Assembly (NCBI GenBank): GCA_022702705.1
Contig: CM040434.1
Location: 56,036,953-56,100,952 of the forward strand
Direction of reading: 5' to 3'
Length of the DNA: 64,000 bases
Source: Papilionanthe hookeriana x Papilionanthe teres
Lineage: Eukaryota > Streptophyta > Magnoliopsida > Asparagales > Orchidaceae
Notes under the pieces: model-generated
Database searches by the model: none
Told to the model about the DNA's origin: nothing
The model's input: the letters and a program-made list of their open reading frames with translations, nothing else
Program-made: the position numbers and the translations under genes
Part shown: positions 11,540 to 23,821 of the stretch, in pieces
Numbering within the stretch: the stretch's first letter is position 1
How the letters are laid out: each line of letters opens with the position of its first letter

Positions 11540-13927
11540 AGGTAGAACTCTTCCACTTCTTAAGTTGACTTCTGTAATTTCTTCTGAACCTAGTATTGAG
11601 TTTGCTGGTGTTTCCGTTTGAATCAGAATGATAGATTCTTCTGGATTAGCTTCAGAGTCTGAAGGCTCTAACTCTATTGTGACTGGAGCTCCTCGAAACT
11701 TGCAAATAGATTCATTGCTTGTTGAACTCTCGTAGCCTCATTGGTGGATGTCTTCTTTGTCATTGTGATCGTCGAGATTGTGTATGATTTGAGAATTTTT
11801 ACTTGTATCAGAATCGATGTCCGGATTAGGTTGGTTGTCGCTAGTTAGAAACAGTCAAAAAGTAGCCAACGCCATAACCCTTATCATTATAAGATCCCAC
11901 CGGAGTGAGCAGATAATCATACGAGTCGAGAGGTTCGAGGGATTTCTCCCCGAATCGGAAACAACTATCCTAGGATAGGCGGCCCCTAGTCTAGCCTCGG
12001 GAGCCTCAGTCTTCTCTTCTTCATCAATTTTCTTCTTTTCTTCAATCGTCTCTTGTTGAGGTGGTTCTTCTATCGCAAGTGATAATGCCGACTTGACAGG
12101 TTTCGAACTCTGAATTGAGGCTCGCACCGAAGTGGTTTGGATGCGATCCAAGATCTTCTTCGAAGACTTTGTCCAAGCGGTAGTCCATCCATCTTCAGTC
12201 GCATAGGGATCTATTGGAACAATGAGATCCGTCGAGATAACATTGACGGAACCTCCTTTCTGGGGTTCTTTCATGTACTCCTTCGGGATCGTTATATTCC
12301 CTTTTCGAAGATTGTCATTGAGCCAACGTTTAAAGGTAATACAATCTTCTATCTTGTGTCCAAGCATCCGGTGGTAAGGGCAAAAGTTGGGATCACCTTT
12401 CTTGTCGACTTCTTCTGGTCTCTTAGGTTCTAGCAGTTAGAAATCTAGAGTCTTCATCAGACTGCGGAACATTTTCGGTACTGCCTCATTCTTGAACGGA
12501 TACTCCCTACTCAGAAGCTCCCTTAACGTACGTTGTGGACGATGCGGTTGTTCATACTATTGAGATGAGTCGATAGGCTGGGTCGGGGTTCTTCGGTGAT
12601 TCGTTAAATTCTTTGCGGTCGTTACGACGGTATTTGTATTGGCTGCTTACCTTTATCGACTGCCGCGACGATCCCGAACTTCTTTTCAAAAGTTTTCACG
12701 GGCTTCTGTTTGTTTGCTTTGTCGGTGAAACTTAATTGCTTCGCCTCCTCTTGCAAGCTTCCGGCCTTGCTTAACAACTTCTCGAAAGTCTTAATAGTAA
12801 ATCCCTTGAGGAGAAGTGCTATCGGGCCATGAATGCTCTTTAGTAAAATGCCGACTGCATGCTGTTCTTAAAGCTGTGGCTCACACTTCATACTTAGATT
12901 CCTCCATCGAAGTATGTAATCCACCAAAGTTTCATTCGACTTCTGCTTCTCTACCACTAAATCACCTATAGTGATGTGGTGCTGAGCTCCGGCAAATCGC
13001 TTGATGAAGAGGTTCTCTAATTCTGAAAATGTCTTCACCGAACCGTTCGGTAATTCTGCATACCAATCAAAGGCGATCCACGACGAGCTGCCGACAAGCG
13101 TGTCGGAAGAGTAAAGCATCACTTTCGCCGGCATTGCAACAACTGGCACGGAAATGTGCAACATGCTGCCGAGGCTTTTCGGTTCCGTCAAAGGTCTTGA
13201 ACAGAGGTGGCATGAAGCCTTTCGGATATTGGACAGCGTCGAATTCTTTAGGGTAAGGCCTACATGTCCGAATGGATGTCCCGCTCTTTGATTGTGCCAA
13301 GGCTTCTCGCACCTGCTGTTCCACTATGCTCTTGATATCCTTTTCCGGAAATCATGCTTTGTGTTGCATCCTTTTTTAATTGATCATCCCCGTTGACGGA
13401 TGTAATCTCCTTTCATCCGTCTACAATGTGAATAACTTCTGGGGGTGTCTCTTTTTGGGGTTGCACCTGACTCGGGAGAGTGGCTAGGGCTGCAGCCATC
13501 TCTTCTATTCTTTTTGCCATTTGGGCCATCGTATCATCTTTCTCCTGAAGTTGCATCCTCATTACTTCCGGCTCCTCTCTTTCTACGGCTGCTGGAGCAC
13601 CTTGTGAAGCTGACGAAGCTCGTGTTTCAACCATGTTAATTTCTGCATATTCATCCTCCATGAATTCTGATGAGTCGACTTCATCTCCGAATTTCTCTTC
13701 TCTTTCTCTTGCTAATCGCCGAATATCGGATCTTAGCTTTTCCATAGCATCTTCTAGTGGACTTTCTGTACATCTTTGTAGCTGTCATGCGATAACTGTC
13801 GGGTTTCCTTCTCATGAGTCCCCTTTACCGCGGTAGCACTTTCTTCGGACTCAAGTCTCCTGACGAGACTTTCCTTTTCAGGTTGTTGTTTTAATCTTAA
13901 TTGTCCGGTAGTGGGACGCCATACCAT
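11540..13927 (-). pseudogene. gag: gag, element A
   Basis: Gag forms the capsid of the cytoplasmic virus-like particle and binds the element RNA. I take the ATG at 13,927 (MVWRPTT), shared with B and C. In order: a basic head, an acidic and coiled-coil segment (EKDDTMAQMAKRIEEMAAALATL), the capsid domain (FDGT, FDWYAELPNGSVKTFSELENLFIKRF), a charged linker, and a CHHC zinc knuckle (CPYHRMLGHKIEDC) near 12,367. After that come an acidic tail and the approach to protease. A one-base loss near 13,750 separates head from coiled coil, and more shifts follow at about 13,200, 12,870, 12,600 and 11,900. Confidence 0.82.
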
Positions 13928-14003
13928 CCTTCTAGCAGCAGAAGGTCTAGGACCGGATGGTGCGTCGGCCAAATCTTTGGAAGGTGGTATCCTCCCTAAT
14001 TTG

Positions 14004-14979
14004 TTATCCTGAAACAACGACAGGTGGACAAGCTTTCATTCTCTTATTTGGCTTTTCCGCAGCGATAATAGGTTCTACTCGCGGCCCAAGACGGGATTTG
14101 GCCGGCACCCGCCCTATCCTTCTTAAAATCTCTGATACAGGGCATTTTTCTTTCTTTGCTAACTTTTCTATCAGGGTTTGCAGTCGAGCAAATGGCCTAA
14201 TTCTAGCCCTTTTCTTACGACCATCGTTGTAATATGCGGGCTGAGGCAATGCAGCAACAATTTTGCAGATATTTTCTTCATCCTCTGCGGCGGAGAGGGG
14301 ATGGAACCTACTTCCTCCCAAAAGTGGTATGTATTCAGGCAGCGGTGTATACTCGGGCAATTCTGAGATTTCCTCTAGGAAAGCAACTTCAGCAGCTCTG
14401 ACTTCTCTAGCAATTTTTCTACTTCTGTTCCTTCTTTGAGTCCGTGTCAGTGATGGAATTCTTGAGCTGGACCCGATTTCAAAAACGGAAGGTTTTGCAG
14501 GAAGATTTGTACCCTCCACGACAATAATTTCATCACAGTTCTGAATTTCCTTCCCCTTTAGTCTGGAAGAAGCCGGGGTAGGTGCATAGACAACTAGACC
14601 AGTGGGGGTAGCAACAACAGTCCTTCTGCGAACAACAGTATTCCTCTCAGTTGGAATCTTTTGCAGAGGAGGGAATTCATGAGTTGACTTGAGGTTAAAC
14701 TCAATCAACGGCTTCTCAGTTTCCGGTACTTTGCTTGTGAGTGAAAAGAGAGTGACGTCGGGGATTTTGATGTCGGTGTCCCCGAATCCTTGTCCGAATC
14801 GAATGATTCCATTATCGAGTAGTTCGTCCTTGAACACGACCGGAGCCCGATCCATTGACGAAGGAGAAGATCAGTTTTGGGGCTTCCATTTCTCCAGGGC
14901 AGATTCCAAGTGTTAGTCCCCGAATCGTGCTTCTTCTTGTCGTAAAACTTATGACGAAAAAGAAAGAGTCCGAACACAT
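14004..14979 (-). pseudogene. ORF1, Ogre-type extra ORF upstream of gag (element A)
   Basis: About 320 codons with no function I recognise. An ORF before gag is characteristic of Ogre elements. The ATG at 14,979 is shared with B (57,531), and the frame is closed only by a shift near 14,834-14,852, where CAG triplets seen in B are CG-containing strings. From there it is open to the stop at 14,004. Visible parts: an N-terminal segment (APKLIFSFVNG, then NGIIRFGQGF), a basic motif TQRRNRSRKI, a stretch rich in Pro, Glu and Leu, and a basic C-terminal part (ARIRPFARLQTLIEKLAKKE). The basic regions suggest nucleic-acid binding; that is inference. Its end lies just upstream of the gag ATG at 13,927. 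Confidence 0.7.
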
Positions 14980-15414
14980 TTCCGTTTATCTTAGTGTATT
15001 TGTGGTATTAAAAGAAAATTTTTTTAGATAATTGTTTTTTTTTAAAAAGATTTGTTCGTTAAGACAAAGAATTATTAAAAGAAGGAGAGTTGTAGGAAGG
15101 GTAAAAGGAATTGATTAGGAACTGGAAAAGGAAGAGAAAATCTTGTAGAAACTTCTCGACCCGCAAGATCGCTCCTAAACTAATACCTATTAGGGGTCCA
15201 CCCCACCTCAGAAATGAGGTAAAAGAATCTCGGAACCTCTCTGTTTAGGGATGTCTAAACAGTGGCTCCTAAATCCTTGGCTATACTCGTTCAAGGTAGA
15301 AATGATCATAGTATTCCAACAGAAAGAAGGGTAGTTTGATCCACTAGGGACATGGATACACTACCGATTTTTGAAAGCAGAACTATTTGATTAAAAATGG
15401 AGAGAGGAACTAGT
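14980..15414 (-). other. 5' leader of element A
   Basis: Non-coding stretch between PBS and ORF1. It holds the stem-loop at 15,232-15,269 and, at about 15,183-15,222, a segment complementary in the RNA to the polypurine tract/LTR start. No ORF of note. Confidence 0.7.
15232..15269 (-). other. Conserved leader stem-loop, element A
   Basis: Outer arms GGAACC/GGCTCC (one mismatch) and inner arms CTGTTTAG/CTAAACAG around a 6-base loop. Candidate packaging or dimerisation signal, inferred from structure and place only. Confidence 0.55.
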
Positions 15415-15432
15415 TCCCCAGCAGAGTCGCCA
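15415..15432 (-). other. Primer-binding site, element A
   Basis: Minus strand reads TGGCGACTCTGCTGGGGA, five bases downstream of the LTR end. It complements the CCA-tailed 3' end of plant tRNA-Arg as I recall it, with one mismatch. An Arg primer is typical of Ogre elements. Confidence 0.85.
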
Positions 15433-16555
15433 GAAATTGTCGGCATATTTTTAGTTGAGTGTTGTATTTTTGAAAAGGGGTCGCCTACAGAAATTGTCGT
15501 CGAATTTTTAATTTAATTTAAATAAATAATTTGAAAAGTAGGATTTTGAAAATAATTTTAAATTTAAAAATTTTAAAATATGAAATCAAACTGATCTCAC
15601 ATCCCGAAAAGTTTATATAAACGAGCACCACACCACAAACTGTATATCTATCCCGGAGAATAGACACAGTGCTTGATGATGGGACTCGATTAAATAAACT
15701 AGAAGATTTGTGACATCCGTTTGATTTGCTAACCAATTTTATAAGCCGACAACTTCCCCTGCTTAATATAAAGGAATTAAGCAGAGTTTATATTACCTGG
15801 GTTCTTAAAGTTCCCTATAAGGGTAAGCCCCTATAGTTAATTACATCTTAAATGACGGGAATCATTTAAGAAAACTCTCGATAATGATTAGTGGTTTTGC
15901 TCTCAAGAATTTCAAAGTTTAAGGTTTTCAAAGGATTTGTGTTTTGGAAATTTCAATAGGGAATGAATCAAATTTTGAACAATTTATTTTAGGAGTCCAA
16001 AGGAACGAAAGGTAGGGGATGTCACTGATTCGAGACAAGTCTCGGTGACTTCCCAACTATCCTATTTGTTTGGCTTGAATTTGAGAAGATGTTATTTAAT
16101 GTTTCAATCCTGTCGATTTTATTATTTAAGACATATATTCGCACGATACATGATCGTACGAATAGCCTAGAAGATAGGAAGATTTGCTCCATACTGCACG
16201 ACGACCTCGGAATCCTAAAGTGTTAGGGCTTATATTGCACAACAGAGAGCGTGCAAAAGCCTAAAGACAGAGTTAGGATTTACGTCGCACTAGGCGAACT
16301 ACCTCGAAATCCTATGGGTTTGTTATTTAAATTATGAAGAATTCAATTGAAGATCGTCTTTCATTTTGTTGTTGTGATCGCTATCGTCATCTCATTTACA
16401 TATTTACAACCAAATATGAACATTCTCTCAAATAGTGTTAAGATACATACATAAGAATACGGGGAAGGTTTACATACATGTCAATCAATGCATATGTGTT
16501 TACATATTTAACTTTTATTTCAAGCTCCTCAAACATATAACTTTAACTTAGTATA

Positions 16556-16581
16556 AAATAATAATAATAATAATAATAATC
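16556..16581. repeat. AAT microsatellite in LTR2
   Basis: Eight or so AAT units, also present at the same place in LTR3. Confidence 0.85.
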
Positions 16582-19530
16582 TCTCTTCCCCTTTTCAGCA
16601 TTGTTATTACCTTTCATTTGTTACTTATTGTTATGGTTTTATATAGATATATATATGCATGTATTTACATTTATTTTAGTATGTGCTATCATTATGTATG
16701 TTTTACTATTATTGTTATTGTTATTGAGTTTAGGGGAATGTTTAGAGTTATTTTTGTATATCATATGCTTAAGGTTTTAAGATATAAATTCGTATCCTTC
16801 AATTTAAGACGTAAGCTTATAGTGATTTAAAGATCTAAAAATTTCTTTTATTTATGTAAAAAGTTAAGAAATTTAATATTTTCATATTCATTACAATAAT
16901 TTAGGTGTATATTTACATAACTACGATAATTTTGACGAATAATAAATGTACATATAATTTTTAAGTGCTATACATATGAAATACCAAAATTTTAAATTAA
17001 TACGTTTAAATTGAGTGTTATATATTTAAATATTATAAAAATCTGAAAATTATACATATGTAAATATTATTTTTAAAAAATCCGAAAATTATATATTTAT
17101 ATATTTTTTATTATTCTTCCAAACTTAATTAATTATTTAATTAAGGTTTATTTTGATTACCTTCAAATTTATTTGGTAGGTTTCTACCCTTTAAATACCT
17201 AAGTTTCAAACATCCAAAATCAACTTAGTATCAAATATTTTACCCACCCTTTTAAATAAACCTAAGATTTTTAATTATAAGTTAAAATTTTAATTACCAT
17301 TTTTGCCCTTTAAACTTACTAATTTCATAACTCACTAAATTGAGCTAAAATGAATTTGAAATTTTTATGTGACTTCACTCATATTTCAATCAAGACATTA
17401 GAGGAGAGAATGTGATTTTTCTGTATTTAATTTATTTATGTAATTATTTTTGGTGGAAAATAGGGATTTTCGAGGAAAATTTAATAATATGACCAAGGGA
17501 AAGTTTCTGTCCTTAAGAAAATTATGGGACATTCCTAATGACCAGAGGACCACTTGGACCAATTTTGGTGATTTTTTGAATTATATTATTTTTATTATAA
17601 TTATTTTAAATTTTGGAGTATTAATTAATTTAAAAATAAAATAAAAGTTGAAAAATGAATTTTATATTTTTTAAAAATCTCTCTGATATCAAGGAAACTA
17701 GAGAACTAATTTTTATAATTTTCTGATTTTTATTTGATTTATTAGAATTATTTTAGTTTAAATGCTAGAAAATACATTTTTTTTTTAATTTTAAAACTAC
17801 CTTAAGGCTTTAAAATTTAATATCTCATCATAGACACTTAAGAAAAATATGGGGTTTGTTCCTAAGTGATTAAAATTCAAAATGTGACATTTTGGTAAAT
17901 TTTATTATTTTTGTGATTTTTCTTATTTTTAATTATTAAAAATATTAAAATAATGTAAAAAAATCAACTTTTTTTGGAAAATTACAATTTTGGTTTTCTT
18001 AAATTCCCCTGATATCAGAGAGGCTCCAAAACAAATTTGGTGAATTTTGGAAAAGTATTTTGAAAGTTATGATTTTTTGAAGTTTAAGTTTGGCTAAATG
18101 GCTTAATCAACCTATTTGATAGGGCTAACCAAGTCCAATTGACTTCAAACTTTTATGGTGGGTTCCTCTGATCCTAAAGGTCGAGTGGAGAATTGATTTC
18201 AAGTCGATTTGATGTATGATTAGCTCTAATTAATTAAAGCTTTATTTTGGGTATTTAAGCCAATTAGGGTTATTACAAGTGAGTTAACTCCAAAAACATT
18301 TTTCCTAGGGTCCTCTGGTCATAAGAAGTATAACCAAATTTTCCTAGAATTTATTTCACAACATGCTAATTATTAGAATTAACATACTCAGAGTAGTGAC
18401 CTAAAATTGAAAAATGAATAACTCTTGATAGGGGTGGCATCTGACTTTGGAAAATTAAGCGAATGTTCCCAAATTCAGAGGCTTCAAAAGCCCTATGGTC
18501 TCATGCCATGTTGAATTGTATACATGCATGGAGAATTGAAAATGTGCAGAGAGTAAATAAATAATTAAAAATGAAATACTCAATGAAATTAAATGAGTTC
18601 TTTTCCACATTATTCTCCTCTGTTCACTGAGCAAGAGGGTATTTTTATTTTATTTTTCTGATTTTCCTACACAAAGTTATGCATTTTTGAAGTTTAGGGA
18701 ATTAAATAAATAAGAAAAACCCTATTTTTCTACTTAAGTGACGCGGCGCCAGCTCAACCTAGGCATCTCCGAAACGCCGGGTGTCGCTACCGTTCAACGC
18801 CGCCACTTGAGTCAGCAGCCCAGATCCCGCCTTCCGCGTATCATCCACTGATCCGACCTGATCTGAGCCGTTTATCCGCGCGTGTATTGAATGGACAACA
18901 TCCGTTCATCGCCCCCAAGCCTCCTAGCCCGAGAAGCCGTCCATCTTCTAGGCTTAAGATCTCACTCGATACTTGACCAAATTAAACGTTCTTATGCTCT
19001 ATGGATTCGTCTCGAGAAGACGAACACATCCATACAATTTATCTGGCATGAAATTGACTCAATAAAAATGAAGAATGTTCAGAAGCTCGGGAAGAAGAGT
19101 GAGACCATACCTTTGCTCAGAGAAGTGTGGCTTCGATCTGAGGGTTGTGTCACCTTCGATTGGGTCAAGGCAAGCTCCAGATGAAGTCTCCTGGCCTGGT
19201 GAATTGTCCAGGTATGATTTTGACCAAGCCCGATTTCAACCTTTGGAGTCTGGAACAGATGGGTGGCCTGGAGAGGGGGCTTTCACTGAGGAACTTCTCC
19301 TCTTGACCTTGTGCAGGTGTAGGTGAGTTTAATTTGACTTTGGTGGAGGATTTGGGAATGTCCTGTTCTGGCCTGAGAATTGAGCTCCAAAATTGAGCTC
19401 AATTAGTGGGGATTAGGGCAAGAGAACAGTGGGGATCAAATGCTCTAGGTGTGGGGAGGGTCTGGAGTGATTTTGGCAGAGTTTCCTTAAGGTTGATTCA
19501 GCACCTCTTCAATGGCCGAGAGAGGTGGGG

Positions 19531-19540
19531 TTTAAATAGG
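19531..19540 (-). promoter_or_regulatory. TATA-like box in LTR2
   Basis: Minus strand CCTATTTAAA, about 2.4 kb from the LTR start. It would drive element A, leaving about 4 kb of R/U5 leader before the PBS. Confidence 0.6.
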
Positions 19541-21929
19541 CATGGCTGGAGGCTTTCCCAGGGGGAGTTAGGGCTTGGGATCAGCTGCTCTGGTGAGGAG
19601 AAGAACAGCCATGGTGGCCATTGGGCATGGGGCAACTCAGCAAGGTGGAATTCCAAAGTTTGGCTTCTCCCCATGTCTCGGCCATGGCTTTTTCCGGTGG
19701 CCTGGTGGCTGGCCGGCCAGGCACTGGTCACCATCTTGTTCAGGTGGGTCGGGGGCGGGGTTTAGTGTAGGCAATTGGCCAATGCCATGTGTAAAGGGCT
19801 TGGATTAAAATGGTATGGGGGAGAGGCCATTTTGGCTCCAAATGGGTCAACCCATCCTTTTGGGCTAGGTGCACCACCCAATGCTTGGTTTAGGCTAAAG
19901 GGAAAGTGATTGGTTCAGCATAATCAGTAGGGTTAAGTCACCATCCAAGCACAATTAGGCATAAGCATGGTTAAGGGGAATCATGGGAGTGGTTAATCAC
20001 CTTAAGGGAATGTGGAAAGGATCTCCTCCTTTTGCCCAATGTAGTAAGGTCACATGTGAGCAACTCACATGGCTTGCATGTGGCTTAAGAGTGGCTTCAT
20101 GGCTTGCCTTTGGCTTGGGAAAAAGCTTGGTCAATTTCATGAAAATGGAATTTAGAAATTTTGGTAATTTATGGGTGATTTGATGGGATTTGGCATATGG
20201 CTTGATTTGGAACCATTTGATGATTGATTTAGGACTTAAGGGATGATTTTAATTGAATTCATGATGAAGAAGAGTGTCATATGGACTTTGGATGAATTTT
20301 TGGCTTTTGAAATTTAGTGAAGATGGGCTTTTAAAATGGTTTAGGGAAGTGGGCTTTTGGATTTTAAAATGGATTTTAGGATGAAAGTTTGGTAAAGGCT
20401 TGGGCCAAATAATTGTTGGGATTGGTTTAGGGGTATGTCATGAATGACTTTAAATGAGTTTGGAGTGATTTGGGTTTGAATGGAGTTGGATTTGGGTTCA
20501 TTTGGTAAAAGGGCCCATGTAGGTCAAATTGGGCTAAATTGGGCCAATGTTGGGCTAGGGTTGAAATTGATGTAAAATTGATGTTGGGAAATGTTTATGG
20601 GAGTGTTTCAAAGGGGTTTCAACTTTGGTTGGATTTTGATTTTGGGATTTGGGCTCATTTGGGTTAGGGTTGGATTTAGGTCAAAATTGGGCCTTTTGGT
20701 TTTAGGTTGAATTTGAGTGGGGTTTGGATCCAAATTTTGGGAAAATCATGATAGCGTTTTGTTTGTGGGGATGTTAGGGAAGGTTTAGAAAGGATTTTGG
20801 GTTAACTGGAGTTAAATTGGTTTGTTTTGGGCTAAGTTTGAGTCATGGGTCCAAATTGGGCTTTAAGGTCAAAAGTGAAATTGGATTCAAATGCCACTTA
20901 AATTGGGCTTAGATTTGGTCTAGATTTGTGTTGGGGATGTTGAATTGAAGTTTAGTATTGAATTGGACCAGAATTTGGGTCAATTGGGTAGGTTTGGTTT
21001 GACATTGGGTTCATTTTGGGTTAAAATGGGTCAAATTGGGGATTTTGACAAACGTGGGGTAAATTGACAAAATAGGCCCATGGTGTAGTTGGACAAAATG
21101 AAATTGGGAATAGTTGGGATTTTCTGGAATTTTCTGGGAATTTTCTGAATTTTTGGATTTTTGGGTCAAGAGGGGCATTTTGGGTATTTAGAGGGTATTG
21201 GGAGGTATTTTTGGAATTTTTGGTATTTTTGGCTATGAATGATCAACTTGAGTAATGTGGGAATGTTTGGGATTGGTTTTGAGGAATTTTGGGTATTTGG
21301 AGATTTTTTGAAAAATTTTGGGTAATTTTAAGGGTTTTGGGTAGGCTATGCGGGTGTAGGGTCCCGGGGGTCCAAAATTGAAAATTTAGAAAATTGAAGA
21401 TTGGGTAAATGTAAGTGGAATGAAATCATTTTGGTTGAGCCATGAAGCCATATCAGGCCCACATGAGCCATGAAGGGACTCATTTGAGGCATTCATCTAT
21501 CGTTGTTCCTAACCACATTAGCCGAGGGCTTAGGGGTTAAGGACCATCCATGTGAATCACCCCCATGAGTCGGGAGGTCGAGTTGGGTATGGGTGTGGTT
21601 TTAGGAGGTGTGTGAAAGTATAGTGTATGAGTGTAGTGTGTGTGTAAGTCGGCCCTTCACCGGACCAGGACCACCTGGGGCGATTCTAAGGCCGAAGAGT
21701 CCTACAGGAACTCATCCTTTAAACTTCCGCATTTGATTTCAACCCTCCGGGTGATTAGGGGTTTACAATCGAGTTTGTGGAGTTTGCGGGGAGTTTAGAA
21801 GTGGTTTTTGAATTTCTAAGTGGTGGGTCCCAATTCTATTCCTCTAGGATAGTCGAAGGAAAAGCCTAAGGCTATATACTGAAATCTTAAAAAGAAGAAG
21901 AGAAGACCTCATCAAAAATGAGGTCGACA

Positions 21930-21948
21930 AATGGACCCTCGATAGGTG
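21930..21948 (-). other. Polypurine tract region, element B
   Basis: Minus strand reads CACCTATCGAGGGTCCATT directly before LTR2. It is a diverged form of the A and C tract, which shows that LTR2 is B's own 3' LTR. Confidence 0.6.
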
Positions 21949-23458
21949 TGGTGTGCTAACCAAGCACACCGCGCATATGGCGTTGACCGAAGAGATCAAC
22001 AAAACCAACACGAGATGTCCAAGTGACAAACTTAGGACGAAATTAAAGAATTTCCGCTTGGGGAGTGTCGAGTATATCTCTACGAGATTGGAGATTTCTA
22101 CAACTCTCGGCGGGGAAAGGGAAAGGAGGTGAATCCCGAACCTCATGATCTGGGGGAATTTCGATTTAGATCTCATTTTGTTTTAGTTTAAGTTTTGATG
22201 TGTGCGTTTGGATTTCGATTGAAGTTTTGTTAAAATTAATTTGAAGAGATTTGAACTTAAAATGAAAACTGGAATTTTGTGGTTTTAGATGTAACATCTT
22301 CAACCTCAAAAGAAAATTGAATTGATTGGATTGAATCATTACAATGAGGAGAGATCTCAGATCAATGCGGTATTGGATGTAAAATCCTTAACCTCAAAAG
22401 TTTGATTTTGATGTATTTCATTGCAATAGGGAAGGAATCTAAAGCAATGCAGTATCGGATGTAAAATCCTCAACCCCAAGAATTTGATTTTGATGTATTT
22501 CATTGCGATAGGGAAAGAACATAAAGCAATGCGGTATCGGATGTAAAATCCTCGACACCAAAAGTTTGATTTTGATGTATTTCATTGCGATAGGGAAAGA
22601 ACCTAAAGCGATACGGTCTCGGATGTAAAATCCTCGACCCCAAAAGTTTGATTTTGATGTATTTCATTTCGATAGGGAAAGAACCTAAAGCAATGCGGTC
22701 TCGGATGTAAAATCCTCGACCCCGAAAGTTTGATTTTGATGTATTTCATTGCGATAGGGAAAGAACCTAAAGCAATGCGGTCTCGGATGTAAAATCCTCG
22801 ACCCCAAAAGTTTGATTTTGATGTATTTCATTGCGATAGGGAAAGAACCTAAAGCAATGCGGTCTCGGATGTAAAATCCTCGACCCCAAGAATTTGATTT
22901 TGATGTATTTCATTGCAATAGGAAAGAACCTAAAGCGATGCGAGTATCGGATATAAAATCCTCGGCCCAAAGAATTTGATTTTGAATGGTAATTGATTTT
23001 GCAAAGATTTGTAGTGTTGATTTGAAAAGTGTAGAATTTTGGTGTTTCGAGAATTTCATGAAAGTTGTAAAAGATTTTTGTGGAAAGAAACAGATTAGGA
23101 GGGAATATGTAGATGTTACATATCCCATTCAAAAGAGTTGATCGAAAGTTGTTGGTTTGGATTGGATACAATTCCTCGCCATCAGATTCGAATTGAAAAC
23201 CTCATGGCTCCGTGTCAATGGAATCAACCGCTTCCATCCCAGACAAGGGAGAGAGTAGAACGAATTGGATTTCAAATTTGGAAGATTGAGTTTAAATTTG
23301 ATTGAGATTTGATTTGAGATCTGGAAGGTTGAATTTGAATTTGATTGAGATTTGATTTAAAATTTGTGTTTATTTTGTTTGTCTTTTAACGATTCAAATT
23401 TGCTTTATCGTTCATTTAATGTTCATGTTAATTTGGCGTTCATCATTTTTTTAGATTT
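21949..23458 (-). other. 3' UTR of element B
   Basis: Same content and order as the A 3' UTR, with the repeat array at 22,345-22,990. No credible gene. Confidence 0.6.
22345..22990 (-). repeat. 82-bp tandem repeat array, about 8 units, element B
   Basis: Same unit as in A, with more CG dinucleotides (for example CCTCGACC where A has CCTCAACC). Confidence 0.92.
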
Positions 23459-23816
23459 TTAAGGGAAGTTTTCTTTTATTCTTTTTGTTTCTTTTATGTT
23501 CTTCGTTCGAAGTTCATTTAACTTTAATGGCGTTTCCCAGTCAAGTTGCACAAAAGAGGTGAAGGCCAAAAATGTGACATGGTCACTTTCATTCCAATCA
23601 TGTTGAAGATACATCATACAACTCGATGCGGAATACACCTCATACAATCCATGTAGACTCGAAACGGATATGTATGATCTTTGTCGATCCATCAAAAAGG
23701 CATCCGTCGAAAATCCATGTACGAATAGTAAGGTACATGGTCGATAACATCACCTTCCAAGCCATCCTTGGCGAGGATGCCGTATGGATGTACGTTGGAG
23801 GTGTGATATTTTCCAT
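23459..23816 (-). pseudogene. Small conserved ORF after ORF3, element B
   Basis: MENITPPTYIHTASSPRMAW starts at 23,816. A one-base change moves the frame before the TAG seen in A and C. The second half (SLHGLYEVYSASSCMMYLQH to RTKNIKETKRIKENFP) is open to 23,459. Function unknown. Confidence 0.4.
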
Positions 23817-23821
23817 GTAAC

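Larger units (their letters stand above)
1..21929 (-). mobile_element. Ogre/Tat-like Ty3/gypsy element A, 3' LTR cut by window edge
   Basis: In minus-strand order it has LTR2 as 5' LTR, a PBS at 15,432-15,415, a leader, ORF1, gag, protease, RT, RNase H, archaeal-type RNase H, integrase, an AlkB-like ORF3, an 82-bp repeat array, a polypurine tract and LTR1. The internal region is about 12.5 kb. Integrase lies after RNase H, which is the Ty3/gypsy order. The doubled RNase H, extra ORF before gag, tRNA-Arg PBS and giant LTRs point to the Tat/Ogre lineage. Its 5' LTR is also the 3' LTR of element B. All coding parts are interrupted by stops or frameshifts, so this copy is not autonomous as read. 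Confidence 0.9.
15438..21929 (-). repeat. LTR2: 6.5 kb LTR shared by elements A and B
   Basis: On the minus strand it begins TGTCGACC at 21,929 and ends GCCGACA at 15,438, five bases before the PBS of A. Its start abuts the 3' UTR and polypurine tract of B. It therefore serves as 5' LTR of A and 3' LTR of B. Layout: G-poor U3 (21,929 to about 19,500), TATA-like box near 19,535, GC-rich block at 18,740-18,890, then a long AT-rich U5 (15,440-18,700). No credible gene lies inside. Confidence 0.9.

Noticed and set aside
4818..15437. Integrated plant pararetrovirus or RNA virus because of the AlkB domain
   Set aside because: The unit has LTRs, a tRNA PBS, integrase and target duplications, and lacks movement or coat protein genes, so it is an LTR retrotransposon.
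18740..18890. GC-rich block as a host gene promoter or CpG island
   Set aside because: It recurs at the same place inside LTR3 and the C 5' LTR and is followed by LTR sequence, not a gene.
19406..19765. 119-codon plus-strand ORF, also at 61,966-62,325
   Set aside because: It lies antisense in the LTR around the TATA region. Its conservation equals that of the surrounding LTR DNA, and it resembles no protein family.
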